Origin: Symbiodinium sp. CCMP2592
Lineage: Eukaryota; Sar; Dinophyceae; Suessiales; Symbiodiniaceae
Assembly: GCA_905221615.1 (NCBI GenBank)
Contig: CAJNDT010005534.1
Span: 62,001 to 126,000, forward strand
Direction: 5' to 3'
DNA: 64,000 bases
The notes under the pieces were generated by a model, which was not told the origin of the DNA, did not search any database, and saw nothing but the letters and a program-made list of their open reading frames with translations. This document shows, piece by piece, positions 20,382 to 30,755 of the stretch. A program made the position numbers and the translations under genes. The first letter of the stretch is position 1; the number at the start of each line of letters is the position of its first letter.

Positions 20382-20466
20382 CCAGAAAGTTGGAATATGG
20401 TTTCATGGTAGGATACCCTATGATTTACCATAGAAGGGTTAGGATAATCATATTCCAACTTTCTGG
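20382..20466. mobile_element. MITE group N, copy 1
   Basis: CCAGAAAGTTGGAATATGG and CATATTCCAACTTTCTGG are the arms. Longer N copies extend outwards to TACAGTA ends (54267). Confidence 0.65.
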
Positions 20467-20588
20467 CTTTTACCTTAAGCCTTACACCTCAACCCCCAAA
20501 GCCCTAAACGCTCTAAACCCTTGCTGGGGCTGTGGCGCCACTCCCAGGTGTCAGGATTCTCGGGCTCCTGCCTTGCTTGGATGATGTC

Positions 20589-20792
20589 CTACTTGAAGGA
20601 TCAGGGGACTTAGTAAGTTAGGTTATAAGTACCTTAAAGTTTATAAGGCTTGGGTTTAGGGCTTAGGGTTTAGGGTTTAGGCTAAGGCTTACTTGGAGGT
20701 TCATGTCCTACTTGAAGGATCATGGGACTTAGCAACTACGGTTATGATTAAGGTAACCATACTTATAAGTACTTATAACCCCAATTAAGGTA
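20589..20792. mobile_element. Fragments of two group A elements
   Basis: 20589-20640 is a left portion (TACTTGAAGGATCAGGGGAC). 20709-20792 is another left portion that stops at TTAAGGTACT. TTTAGGG-like sequence and a solo ACTTGGAGGTTCATG arm lie between. Looks like two truncated insertions. Confidence 0.5.
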
Positions 20793-20910
20793 CTCCAGTC
20801 TTTTTTGTCTTTTGGAATCTCCCAACATTCTACGACTGAAAGCGTTGCATGCTCAGATCTTCGAATCTGGCCTCCGCTTGCTTGCTGGCAGCAAGCACGC
20901 ATCCGGTACC

Positions 20911-20969
20911 GATTTAGGGTTTAAGGTTTAGGGTTTAGGGTACAGGGTTTAGGGTATAGGGTTTAGGGT
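20911..20969. repeat. Telomere-like array (TTTAGGG)
   Basis: Eight G-strand units with TTTAAGG and GTACAGG variants. Confidence 0.7.
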
Positions 20970-21199
20970 GTCCCTTATTGGGTGGGTAAAGGACACAATC
21001 TAGATGAGAGTATGCATGAGACCTTCACACCTGTACTAATACCCCACTGCCGCCCTCCTCACAAACCTAACAGCAACCACGGACCTGTCACTACGGGTAG
21101 TTCTGAATTGTATGGTCCCTTCCGGAGTTCTGCATTCCAATAGTACGCCACTCTTACAAAAAAGGATCCCACGATGCATAGGCGGTATGGCCCCAAACC

Positions 21200-21445
21200 C
21201 TAAAGCCTGCCTGCACCCCACCCCTCAAGCCTAAGACGGTCTGAGCCATCGGTTAGGGACCCGTTCAAATGTCTCTGGCCGAGTAGCAATATGATGTGCC
21301 CATCCGTGATGGACTTGAGCTCCTGCATCGCACTAGACTTGGCATCATCATTTCCGTTCTGATTATTGCCGCTGAAATACAAATCATAACGGTCATTATA
21401 GTAAGTACGAGTATAACTGCTATTGTTACTAGTGCATGTCTTCAT
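21200..21445 (-). CDS. Putative small ORF or exon, unknown function
   Basis: Minus frame with ATG at 21443-21445 and a TAG near 21200. The first third is asparagine/tyrosine-rich (NNSSYTRTYYNDRYDLYFS). The middle, AMQELKSITDGHIILLLGQ, looks like a folded helix-strand segment. The last dozen residues come from telomere-like DNA, so a splice donor before about 21235 is likely. The plus strand is also open, but with a less protein-like composition. Family unknown. Confidence 0.33.
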   Translation of the reverse strand: MKTCTSNNSSYTRTYYNDRYDLYFSGNNQNGNDDAKSSAMQELKSITDGHIILLLGQRHLNGSLTDGSDRLRLEGWGAGRL

Positions 21446-21469
21446 TTTTCCTACACCATCAAGCCTCAA

Positions 21470-22172
21470 CGCGAATCAGGGGCGAGTCGCGTCCTTGGGG
21501 TAGAAACAACGTAGGGTTGCTGATATTTCGGGTCTCTACAAAATATACAAGGAGCCCCCGCCGTTTTCGAAATCTAAGTTGCGCAAAACAAGCACCTGGT
21601 CGATTTTTCTGTGGATCGAAACTTCGCAAGCCCCAATCCTCAAGGCTAACACCAAAGCTCTGAACAGTAAACTCCTAAAGCTCCGGAAGCACCCTGAACC
21701 CTAAACCCTCTCTTTCATATGTACATGTAATTTAAATGTTTGTGCAATTCCGGACGCTTCGGGACCATTGTTCCTGCATTTCCGCTCTGGGCTGGGGTTT
21801 AGGGCTGCAAGGGCTGAGTCTGGGCTGGCCTTTGCAAGAAGATCTCAAGACCCCTTCAAGATGGGCCCAAACCTCAAACTTCTGAATCTTCAGTTCAAAC
21901 CTAAACCACCCAATCTCCCAATGAAAAAAAGGAGTCCTCGACCTCCCATTTAAAGCCTCGAACCTAAACCCTGAACCCGAAATCCTAAACCATAAACCCC
22001 ATGCCACTAAACCCTAAAGTGCTCTCTAACTTTATGACTATGACCCTCAACCCTAAACCCTAAACTCCTAAAGCCCTAAGAGACATGGTCCTCGATCTCC
22101 CAATTCGGAACGCCCGGGATTTCCGGATTCGGTTTCAGGGCCGAGTCGTCTGCCTCTGTCCTCAAAGACTGC
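21470..22172. other. Spacer, no gene recognised
   Basis: CCCTAAA-like sequence at 21690-21715 and 21955-22080. The short frame at 21732-22007 (minus) is largely repeat-derived. Confidence 0.35.
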
Positions 22173-22272
22173 TCTGAGGGGCAGGGGACCAGGGTTTAGG
22201 GTTCTTAAAGGGCTCCTTAAAGGGATCTATAGGGTTCCTTAAAGGGATCTATGGGGTTTAGGGTTTAGGGTC
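22173..22272. repeat. Q module attached to a B element
   Basis: Starts with GAGGGGCAGGGGACCAGGG, a copy of the B arm. Then TTCTTAAAGGGCTCC and two TTCCTTAAAGGGATCTAT units, then TTTAGGGTTTAGGG, then the B element proper at 22273. Confidence 0.6.
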
Positions 22273-22505
22273 TACTTGGAGGGGCAGTGGGCAGGGGGCT
22301 TAGTAAGCTGTTTCTAAGTAAGGTTATAATTGGGGTAACTCCATTTAGGGTACTTATAACGAGTGTGGGGGCAATGGGCGTAGCACCTCACAGTTGCGCC
22401 GGTGCGCCGCATGCAACTCGGATGTGCCGAGAAGCCAGTGCGCCGTTGCGCTTATAGCTCTACTTATAGCCTACTTGCTGTAAGTCCTCTGTCCTCACAG
22501 ACTAG
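22273..22505. mobile_element. MITE group B interrupted by an insertion
   Basis: Left arm TACTTGGAGGGGCAG with an internal GGGCAG duplication. B core up to TTAGGGTACTTATAAC at 22360, then a foreign segment, then the remaining core from 22451 and a decayed right arm. Confidence 0.5.
22361..22450. other. GC-rich insertion inside a B element
   Basis: About 90 bp, clearly richer in GC than the element around it, with CACAGTTGCGCCGGTGCGCC and GCCAGTGCGCCGTTGCGC, which are partly repeated. Origin unknown. Confidence 0.45.
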
Positions 22506-22586
22506 ACCCAAGAGTACGTAACCTAGGAATAAAAAGGGTACTGCAAGGGTTCCTTGAAGGGATTTATAGGGGTTATAGGGATTAGG

Positions 22587-22692
22587 GACCCAAGAGTAAC
22601 CTAGGAAGAAAAAGGGTGGCCTTTTTGGTTTAAAGGGGCTTGTAAGGGAACCTGAACCCTACAAAAGGGAATAAGGGCTTACTCTAGGTCCT
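22587..22692. mobile_element. MITE group R, copy 1
   Basis: GACCCAAGAGTAACCTAGGA at the left and TTACTCTAGGTCCTAG at the right, with inner AAAAAGGGTGGCCTTTTTGG and CTACAAAAGGGAATAAGGG. A partial second left arm precedes it at 22505-22550. Confidence 0.5.
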
Positions 22693-23489
22693 AGAAGATC
22701 GCAACAAACATGAGTTTGGGAGAGTGGGTTTACGGTTGATGTTTTTGGGCTTAGGGTTAAGGGCTTTCAGGCTAGGGTTGGGAAGGAGGCAAAACCTTGC
22801 AACACGAAGAAGCTAAATTCGTAGGGATTTCGCCATTATGACTAAATATGTACAGAAGGTACATGTTGGTGGGTTGAAGTGAAGTGAAACAATGCCAACC
22901 ACATTGGAACCCTTCTGAAATCGGGCTTTCGCTACCTGCCGGTTGCTTTGGAAGCCCAGAGGCTCGTGGCATCAACCATGTGGGGAGTCATGCAACACCA
23001 GCCGAAACCAACAAAACATGCTTGATCTAGGAACGGCTCCCGAAACCCTTCCATCTTTTATAGCTAATCATTAATCTAAAACTTTAAGACAGCCCCGAGA
23101 CACCGAATGCTATGTGAATGCGCATCTTCCGTTTTGCTGTGCACTCTCGGCAGAGCTGGGTCAAGTGCTCGAAGGAGACGCCGTCCGCGGCAGCATCCGC
23201 CTGACGGGTTCAGGGGTACTAGCTTTAGGGTATTCGGTTTAGGGTTAAGGGTTCAGGATTTATGGGATAGTTTAGGAAGGTTTAGAGCGCCGTTGGACTC
23301 CAGGAACATCGCAGACTTCATGCGACAGGCACGAAGGCTTTAGAAGCTTGCTGTTTCGTTCTCCTTTTTCTTGAGCTTCAGAGCCTTGAGAGTTTAACTC
23401 TAGAGCTAGTCTTGAATACTTCCCCTGCGTCATGTAAGGGCGAGGGCTCCGTGACTCCCCCTAGCCTTCACCTTACCGTAAACCCTACT

Positions 23490-23577
23490 ACCCCAATAAT
23501 CCACAGAAATAGAAGGGTTAACCTTTCCGGTTCCTACTAAACTATAAGAGCCCAAAAAGTTAAACAAAGGTCAGGTA
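23490..23577. mobile_element. Decayed inverted-repeat element, P-like
   Basis: TACCCCAATA at the left and GTATTGGGGA at the right. Inside, AGGGTTAACCTTTCCGG recalls group P. Weak. Confidence 0.3.
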
Positions 23578-23743
23578 TTGGGGATCTAAGACACTCTAAA
23601 CCCTGAACCGAATACTGGCATGGCCTTCACCTTGTCGACGAGCTTTTGCCCTGCGAAGGCGGCAATTGAGGCAAAGATAGCGGTTGGGGTTGACAGGCGT
23701 TTCAAGGGTTGAGGAGTTGAGGGTTTATGATGGTAAAGTTACA

Positions 23744-23790
23744 AAGTTTAGGGTTTAGGGTTACAAAGTGGTTTAGGGTTTAGGGTTTAT
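23744..23790. repeat. Telomere-like array (TTTAGGG)
   Basis: Six units with one ACAAAGTGG interruption; GTTACAAAGT is also repeated nearby. Confidence 0.6.
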
Positions 23791-23834
23791 AGTGGTCGGG
23801 GTTGAAAGGCGTTTAAAGGCCTTGGGGTTTACGG

Positions 23835-23932
23835 AATGCCCAGTAACCTAGGAATAAACATCAGCAGGGCGCCCTCTTTTGGTATTGTGTCACTTTAGAA
23901 GGAACCTAGGACTACAAAAAGGTGATGGTAAA
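23835..23932. mobile_element. MITE group R, copy 2
   Basis: ATGCCCAGTAACCTAGGAAT at the left, then GCCCTCTTTTGGTATTGTGT and AAGGAACCTAGGACTACAAA, in the same order as the copy at 48898. The right end is lost. Confidence 0.5.
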
Positions 23933-24417
23933 GTTACAAAGTGGCTACTCTGTACAATTCAAACTCGCAAGCCCGATAAAAAACTTCACCAGTTGCTGCG
24001 TGGGGTTCTGACTACTTTCGGGCACGGGCGCAAGGGCGGACACGTCACCCCGAAAACCCTAAACGCTGAACCCACTGTTGCGAAGCTTGTGTAGGCAGGC
24101 CCAAGGCCTCACCTAACAGCGAACCCTGAAACCTAAAGAGAAACCCCTAAATCCTAAACCTAACCCCCGAAGACTGTAGACAGTAGCTTCCCTAAGGCAT
24201 ACCCATGACACTGGCTCGCAGAGTTGCGGCCCTTGCATGAAATCCAAGGTTCTCTTATCAAGCCTCGGAACCTCGGATCGGAACCTCCGAAGAGAGGGAT
24301 GGCATGTCGATAATCTGGTTCTTTTCAATTCGTGGTACTGAGAACTGGTTACGCGCTTCAGTATCTTTTGGTTACTAGTTGCTAGTTACTCATATAGGCA
24401 TCGGGGTCAGAGGATAA

Positions 24418-24522
24418 TGTAGGAACCTGATTCAGAAACCTTGGGCCTTTATGAGGGCTCCTTAAAATGAATTCTACTATTTTGGTGCAATAGGCCCAGG
24501 CTTTGTGAATCAGGTTCCTACA
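24418..24522. mobile_element. MITE group J, copy 2
   Basis: TGTAGGAACCTGATTCAGAA and GTGAATCAGGTTCCTACA arms. Arm sequence differs from copy 1 (CAGAA against GAAGG), with matching change on the other side. Confidence 0.7.
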
Positions 24523-24662
24523 TTACCAAAAGTCAAACTTGATGGCCCCATTCAAGAGCAACAACATTCAACAAGTCGTTTGATTGTTGCTACTTGTAAT
24601 GAGCCAGCAGCCCTACCACTGTTGGGGGACTGCCGTTCACCCTGAACCTTAAGCCCCAACCT

Positions 24663-24778
24663 CCGCCCCTGACATGACCGTTCGCAAGGTGCAACCCAGA
24701 CACGCACTTCATCCGAAATGCGCTGGATCTTGCCGATCTGTTCCAGCTTCATCTCGTATGCCTGGCATGCAGACCCTC
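24663..24778 (-). CDS. Putative exon, unknown function
   Basis: Minus frame preceded by GGAGTTTTAG, a good 3' splice site, then GGSACQAYEMKLEQIGKIQ, RISDEVRVWVAPCERSCQ. It looks like a charged alpha-helical segment. Past 24663 the frame enters telomere-like DNA, so a donor should lie near there. Family unknown. Confidence 0.32.
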
Positions 24779-24799
24779 CTAAAACTCCAAAGTGCACCA

Positions 24800-26330
24800 A
24801 CTCCTTCTTACGGTGTAGGTTTAGGGTTTCCGGTTTAGGGTCTCAGGGTTTAAGGCTCTTAGGTTTCGGGCTTAAAGTCTGAGGGTTCAAGGGTTCAGAG
24901 TCCGCAGAAGTTGCGGACAAGAACTGAATACCGGAAAGCACAGGATTTCCCCTGAAAGCACAAGAAACACCAGTCTATACAACAGATGCTCGGCCGTACT
25001 GGAAACCTATACCACACAACTACAGGGCACAGTATGGTATTGAGCAAAAGCACGCGCAATGGCGTAACTACCGCAAAGCAACACAGAACACCGTTCAGCC
25101 GATCAGGCAAAGCAATCAAAAACAACACCCAATTCACGAACTCTCCTCTGAGTGGTACAGCCCTCACGACCCTGCGAAGCGGTGGCTGAAGGGCTGCTTT
25201 AAGGCTTTAAGGTTTCGTGGCTAAGGTGTAGAAAGGGATTATGGGGCTTGGGTTTCAACTATTGAGGTGAAGACTTGAAGGTTTAGGCCGGGGGACTGCT
25301 TGTACGTAGTCATCTGGGCATAGGGCTCAAGAGCAGTCCTCGAAGCCTATATCCAAGGCCCTACACCGTAAACTTCCATGAGCCAACTACGGATTTGGGA
25401 GCTGATGTTGGCGAAAACTTCCCTCACTGCTTTGCCTCTGAAAGAAACTGACCTTCTCGGATACCCGAACTCTGCACGACCCCCAGAACACAAAGACTCC
25501 AACATGTACGATTCGGCACTATAGTCTTACCTCGTAGTAGAGATCTTTCACAAGTTCAGAACAGATGCATCAGTCATACCATGAACCGCAGAAACAAGAG
25601 TCGTGCACTTGCAGCGAAGAGTTTCGCCTTTACTACGGAATGCATTGGAAATTCTGACCACTTCTGTTCGGACCGGCTTCAAGCATGCTCTGAGCAAGAA
25701 AGCCGCCAGGAACGGAACCTCCAAAACTCTTCAACATCGCGTCTCTCGGGCCTGCCGCAGACGATAAAGGTAACTTCCGTCCTCTCACATGTCATGTGGA
25801 GGCAAACAAGGATCAAGGCAAGGGACTGCTGTAGACCGTGACCACGGTGGCATCCTACTTATAACTAAGGCAGGTACTCTTCAAAAGCAACCCCTCTGTC
25901 GAGCGAACCACATGCCACGCAGGACGGACTGCTTTTCGCCTTCGCCTAGTTTGGCTCGACTGTCACCGCTCGGAACCACCACGACTAGTACTGGACATGC
26001 AGTGCAGGATTTGGCCCGCTATGGGGGTTTCATGACAGCTGATCCTGGAATGGTTGAGCCCAGTAAGCTCACAACGTCCAAACCCCCAAACGCACGGCTC
26101 AGACCCCCAAAACCTTAGCCCCAAAAACCCTGACCCCCAAAACCCCGTAAAGTAAACCCTAAAACTGTAAACCCGAAACCGACAACTCGGACGTCCTGCT
26201 CCCAAAGCCATCCTAGCAAGGTCACCGACCCCTTGTCCACCTGAGGCGCGGAAGGTCAAGGCCAGTGAAGGCTTTAGAATTCTACAGGTATTGCCTTGTC
26301 GGGTACTCCTTAGTTCGAACAGCATTTTGC
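24800..26330. other. Spacer with several open islands, function unknown
   Basis: Non-repetitive DNA with open frames at 24895-25167 (minus, hydrophobic), 25581-25841 (plus) and 25963-26325 (minus; the part through ILKPSLALTFRASGGQG looks most coding-like). CCCCAAAACCC-type repeat interrupts at 26080-26175. I cannot connect these into a gene. Confidence 0.25.
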
Positions 26331-26334
26331 GGTA

Positions 26335-26400
26335 TGCTATATTATAAAAAGGAACCCTGCGGAATAGTTTTGGTAATAGTCCATATTCAGGCTTCTTGAC
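26335..26400. mobile_element. Right half of a group M element
   Basis: TATATTATAAAAAGGAACCC, then ATAGTTTTGGTAATAGT and CAGGCTTCTTGA, matching the right half of M copies at 12950 and 41048. Confidence 0.4.
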
Positions 26401-26831
26401 TATCTTGGGGTGCCAAAGTGGTCGGGGATTTCACGGGATCTATCGATGTCGTGCTTCGGGGTGGGTTCTGTAAACACTGGACATGTCGCCAGATTCAACC
26501 AACCTAGACACCACATTGAGTCAACAATTTGTGCATTTACGGTCTGTTCATTCTGGTGTTGGAGACAACTTGCTCACTGGGGTCATCCGTGGTGTCTCAA
26601 TGTTGCTTCATTCGCTGAGTCTAGCTCACACCCAACATCCCCAAACATAATGTAGACCCTGATGCATAAACCTCCTTTCATGCAAGGGCCGTAGTAGCAG
26701 GATCCCTACTACTTCAAGGGTTCATTATAAGGGTCCTGTTAAGGGCAATGGGCCAAATGGGTTTAGGGTTCAGGGTCTTGGTGTAGGGTCTACGAATTAG
26801 GGCTTCTGAAATCCCCAGGTCTCAACCCACA

Positions 26832-26941
26832 TGGGAGTTTCCGAAAATAGGGGACCCTAATATAGTACCCTAAATAGTAGGATCCTTATTACAAGGACCC
26901 CCAAATAAGGTACCCCCCCCCAGTTTTCGGGGAAACCCCCA
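26832..26941. mobile_element. MITE group H, copy 2
   Basis: TGGGAGTTTCCGAAAATAGG pairs with CCAGTTTTCGGGGAAACCCCCA. Core TAGTAGGATCCTTATTACAA. Confidence 0.75.
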
Positions 26942-27111
26942 AAGTAAGTTCCTTAAGAAGAACCTTTACAGATCCCTTTAAAGGAGCCCTGATAGGTACC
27001 CCGAAGTTCCCACATCGACATCCACAGCACTCCCTCAAAGCTTTGCACAGTAGGGAGGTCTGCGGAGCAGGCCTCGTTCACGGCCCGGTTCACCTTCGCC
27101 ATGTTTGCCGG

Positions 27112-27282
27112 CTTTAGGGTTTAGGGTTTAAGGTTTAGGGTTTAGGGTTTAAGGTTTAGGGTTTAGGGTTTAAGGTTCAGGGTTTAGGGTTTAAGGTTTA
27201 GGGTTTAGGGTTTAAGGTTTAGGGTTTAAGGCTTAGGGTTTAAGGTTTAGGGTTTAGGGTTTAAGGTTTAGGGTTTAGGCTT
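27112..27282. repeat. Telomere-like array with 21-bp higher-order period
   Basis: G-strand 7-mers in the order TTTAGGG, TTTAGGG, TTTAAGG, repeated about six times before decaying. A higher-order unit of three 7-mers is visible over most of the array. Confidence 0.85.
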
Positions 27283-27324
27283 GGAGTTTCGGGTTTAAGT
27301 TCGGGGTCCCTTCATTGAAGCGCC

Positions 27325-27442
27325 TACTTGAAGGATCATGGGACTTAGTAACTTAGGGTTATAGTTGAGGTAGCTACACTTATAATTACCCCAATTGAGG
27401 TACTTACAACCTAACTTACGAAGTCCCCTGATCCTCCAAGTA
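27325..27442 (+). mobile_element. MITE group A
   Basis: TACTTGAAGGATCATGGGAC and GTCCCCTGATCCTCCAAGTA arms, with a slightly shortened core. Confidence 0.7.
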
Positions 27443-27891
27443 GCCAAGGATGGACCGAACTCTGCAAATGAGTTATCCATTGGCCGGTACGGGGCTCGGG
27501 GGGTTTCATTGTTCGGGGGGACTGCATGGTCATGGAGGTCTTGATGGAAGACTCGATAGGGGGTCTCGGCAACCGCTCAAACCTTCAACTTGCAAGCTCT
27601 GGAATTCAGATGGGTCTAGGACAGCTTAGGTTTCATAAAAGGTTTCAAACTTCAAATGGCATCCAAGTTCCAAATTCCAAATGCACTTTGACAGCATCCA
27701 AGGAGTATAGGTGCCTCTTCGCCTGTCTGCCTGTGTGGTAGGTGCGTTTGCAGCATGCATTCAGATCTCCACAGACAACAGAGACGTAATGCCGGGGCTT
27801 TATGATCTTTGGTGCATTTTTGTATAAATAGACTCAGGAACCCTAACATAAACCATTAGCAATTACTCAGGTTGTAGTCTATAAACACTCA

Positions 27892-28200
27892 ATGATGATC
27901 AGCGACTCCCAGCCCACACTCCGTGCATACCGTGGCGCCATGCGGAACCAAAACTTTCGCCGCTCGCCGATGGACTCTCGAATCACCTTATCGCACCGAT
28001 CGGCTTATTATGTTGTGGGCAAGGATCATGATGTTCTCTTCCGCATGCCAAGATTCTATCCCAATGAAGCCATGTTGCAACGACGTGTGGTCGCTGTCAT
28101 TAGTCTTATTGTCAAGACTGTTTCTGTCATGCTTACAGGCGTTACTACTCCCAGCGAAACCCTGAACCCCAAGTCCCAAACCCCTAGACCGAGTGAGTGT
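27892..28200 (+). CDS. Possible exon, unknown function
   Basis: Open plus frame reading ISDSQPTLRAYRGAMRNQ, later YYVVGKDHDVLFRMPRFYP and a hydrophobic RRVVAVISLIVKTVSVML. After about 28150 it enters CCC(T/C)AAA-like DNA. CACTCAATGATGATCAG just upstream is a weak acceptor. Frames in the other phase and strand are also open. Family unknown. Confidence 0.25.
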
Positions 28201-28792
28201 TACTCTCGCATGCTTATGTTCCAGGATGAGAACCACGACGCCCTAAACTCCTCAAGCCCGGGACCATACACCCTCTCACCCAGACCGACTTAAGGAACCG
28301 TGTGATGTGGTGAGTCTGCGCTAACGCCATGCTACCCATGACAATCACAAACTGCTGCGCATGGCAGTAACCTGCAGTTGCTGATATCATTGGCGAAACC
28401 TCGAAACCCTATGCTGAAGCGCCACGTGGCTTTGCCCCCAAACCCTGAAGCCAATCCTAAACTTTGGATCCTCAACCCTGAACCCCATCAAGCCTTAAAT
28501 CTTGAACCCCAAAATCCTCACGCGCAACTCGGGCCGGTACCGTTCCCTGCATCTGAACCCACTGCTCTTCCTGCACGGGGCCACCCAAAACAGCCAAAAT
28601 GCCACTTTATCATCAATGTGGTTGTTGTTGGTGTTGTTATGAATTATCACTACACCATTGTTGTTGTGATTATTGTTCTTTGATTTTGGTATGTTTCGGG
28701 CCGCGGGTCAGGAGGCTTAGAGCTTGGAGTTTTGGGTGCAGTGCAAAGTGATTCGGGTTTAGATTCCATATCGGGTCGTTTTCGTGGGTTGA

Positions 28793-29047
28793 CTACTCTC
28801 GGGGTTTGATAGAGTTCATAGAGGGGCCTTCATGAAATTGAGCTATGGGGTATACTTGCCCCTGGGTTTCATTTAGGAAGTAATGCAGTGCTATCCTGTA
28901 CCCGGAGATGAGGTGTCGAGGCACTGTACCCCAAACATACCACTGCACGAACACGAACAGCTTGAAGAGAATCAGACAAACCGGACACGGTGCACCATCG
29001 TGTCCGTGGAGGGGTCGTGATCCCACAAGCCTACGAACTTTCTTCAC
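28793..29047 (-). CDS. Possible exon(s), unknown function
   Basis: Minus frame open for 84 codons in non-repetitive DNA, starting at a GTG. It contains CPVCLILFKLFVFVQWYV, a hydrophobic segment after a CxxC, and ends with a TAG. Several GTAC/CAG sites could be introns. No family recognised. Confidence 0.28.
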   Translation of the reverse strand: MKKVRRLVGSRPLHGHDGAPCPVCLILFKLFVFVQWYVWGTVPRHLISGYRIALHYFLNETQGQVYPIAQFHEGPSMNSIKPRE

Positions 29048-29189
29048 GGCACGATTAGGTCCTTTGGACCCTTAGGGTAACATCCTAAACCTGAACTTTA
29101 CAAGACGACCGGCTCCAGGCCTATACTGGGCCTACATCTGGGGCTAGCCAAAGCTCACCTGAAACACTGTAGAGCACTTGATCCCACCC

Positions 29190-29302
29190 TACTTGAACGT
29201 GGGACTTAGTAACTATAGGGTTCTTAAAAGGGCCCCTTAAAGGGATCTGTAGGGGTTCCTTGAAGGAATCTATAGGGTTTAGGGATTAGGGCGATTAGGG
29301 TC
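29190..29302. repeat. Q module attached to an A element
   Basis: Begins TACTTGAACGTGGGACTTAG, a shortened copy of the adjacent A arm. Then TTCTTAAAAGGGCC, TTAAAGGGATCTGTAGG, TTCCTTGAAGGAATCTATAG and TTTAGGGATTAGGG, then the A element at 29303. Confidence 0.6.
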
Positions 29303-29430
29303 TACTTGAAGGATCATGGGACTTGGTAACTACGGTTATAATTAGGGTAACTAACCATACTTATAATTACTTATAACCTCAGTTAAGGTACTTATAACCT
29401 AACTTACTAAGTCTCCTGGTCCTCCAAGTA
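29303..29430 (+). mobile_element. MITE group A
   Basis: TACTTGAAGGATCATGGGAC and GTCTCCTGGTCCTCCAAGTA arms with the full A core. Right-hand partner of the Q module. Confidence 0.7.
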
Positions 29431-29807
29431 GACCCTTTACCACAGGGTTTAGAGTTTAGGGGTTTAAACTTAGGTGGTTTTATTTCCAGGGATTTGTAGG
29501 ACATGACGATAGCGACGTTCTAATGCCCAGTTGGGTATTGTGAACAGTCCATTCCCCAACAAGCCCCTCGAAGAATTGGATACCCCCAAAGCCATGAACT
29601 CTGCACTCCAAACCCCAGTTAACCCAAGCCCCTAAAGATTGAACAATCCGTAACAGCACGCATCCATAGTCTCCACTCTGCAAAGAAGTCAGCTGTTCCA
29701 TGTCTATCAGCCACACGCCCTCCTGACCGAAAGCCCCAGAGAAGGAACCTTCGGGTCCACGAGGAGTCCGCGTGCTGATCGCTCCTGGCCACTGCAAGGC
29801 CAGAAGG

Positions 29808-29903
29808 TACTTGGAGGGGCAGGGGACTAGGGTTTAGGGTTCTTAAAGGGCTCCTTAAAGGGATCCATAGGGTTCCTTAGAGGGATCTATGGGGTTTAGG
29901 GTT
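29808..29903. repeat. Q module attached to a B element
   Basis: TACTTGGAGGGGCAGGGGAC arm copy, TTTAGGGTTC, three AAAGGGATC(C/T)ATAGG-type units, TTTAGGG, then the B element. Nearly the same as the 22173 module. Confidence 0.65.
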
Positions 29904-30027
29904 TACTTGGAGGGGCAGGGGACTTAGTAAGCCGTTTATAAGTACGGTTATAATTGGGGTAACTCCATTTAAGGTACTCATAACTCTACTTACAACCTAC
30001 TTACTAAGTCCCCTGCCCCTCCAAGTA
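29904..30027. mobile_element. MITE group B, copy 3
   Basis: Intact symmetric arms TACTTGGAGGGGCAGGGGAC and complement, core GGTTATAATTGGGGTAACTC. Confidence 0.75.
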
Positions 30028-30209
30028 CCCTGAGGGCTTGGGGGCGGGGCGGGGGTTGGGTTGGGGGATCTTGGGCTTAGGGGTTTAGGGTTTACCATTT
30101 CATTATGGAATTAAGGCTCCATGTAGAAAACAGAAAACAACGAAATACGAACCCAGGCCCATACTTCTCAGCCAGAAAGTCATAGTGAGGCAGCATAAAA
30201 CCCTAAGCC

Positions 30210-30310
30210 TTAGAAGGGGCCCCCACTCTGTAATAGTGATATAATAGGAATGTAGTAGGGCCCTAATATACTCCTTATTGTCACTATTACAGGATGGGGG
30301 CAGCTTCTAA
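30210..30310. mobile_element. MITE group I, copy 3
   Basis: TTAGAAGGGGCCCCCACTCT and GGATGGGGGCAGCTTCTAA arms, core GTGATATAATAGGAATGTAG. Confidence 0.7.
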
Positions 30311-30641
30311 CCTAAACCCTAAATCGTAGTATTATATAGCTGCCTTGGCTCTACTATATTACGACCCGGTATTGGGGCCCTTAAGAGATCCATATTCAGG
30401 ATTCCTACAAGGGCTATGGGTTAGGGTTCCTTTAGCCAGAGGCTCGATGTATACCTCCATTGCGCGGGATTTGGGGACCTACGTTCATCATAGTAGTATA
30501 TGTGGAACCTCTTGGATACTCTCGGTTTGCGGGGGTAGGGTTAAGGGCCTTAGGGGTTACCCCCTAACCCCCTTTTAAGGTCCAACAGCCATAAATCATC
30601 CTGAACCTCAAAGCCCTGCTAAAACCCTGAAAACCTCAACC

Positions 30642-30755
30642 TCGGAACCTGACTAAGAAACCTTGGGTCTTTATTAGTCCATATACGAACCCTACCATTT
30701 GGCGGGTTACATTTGGGGGGTTATAGGCCCAGAGTTTCTTAATCAGGTTCCTACA
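30642..30755. mobile_element. MITE group J, copy 3
   Basis: CGGAACCTGACTAAGAAACC and TTTCTTAATCAGGTTCCTACA arms. GGCGGGTTACATTTGGGGGG marks a small internal expansion. Confidence 0.65.
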
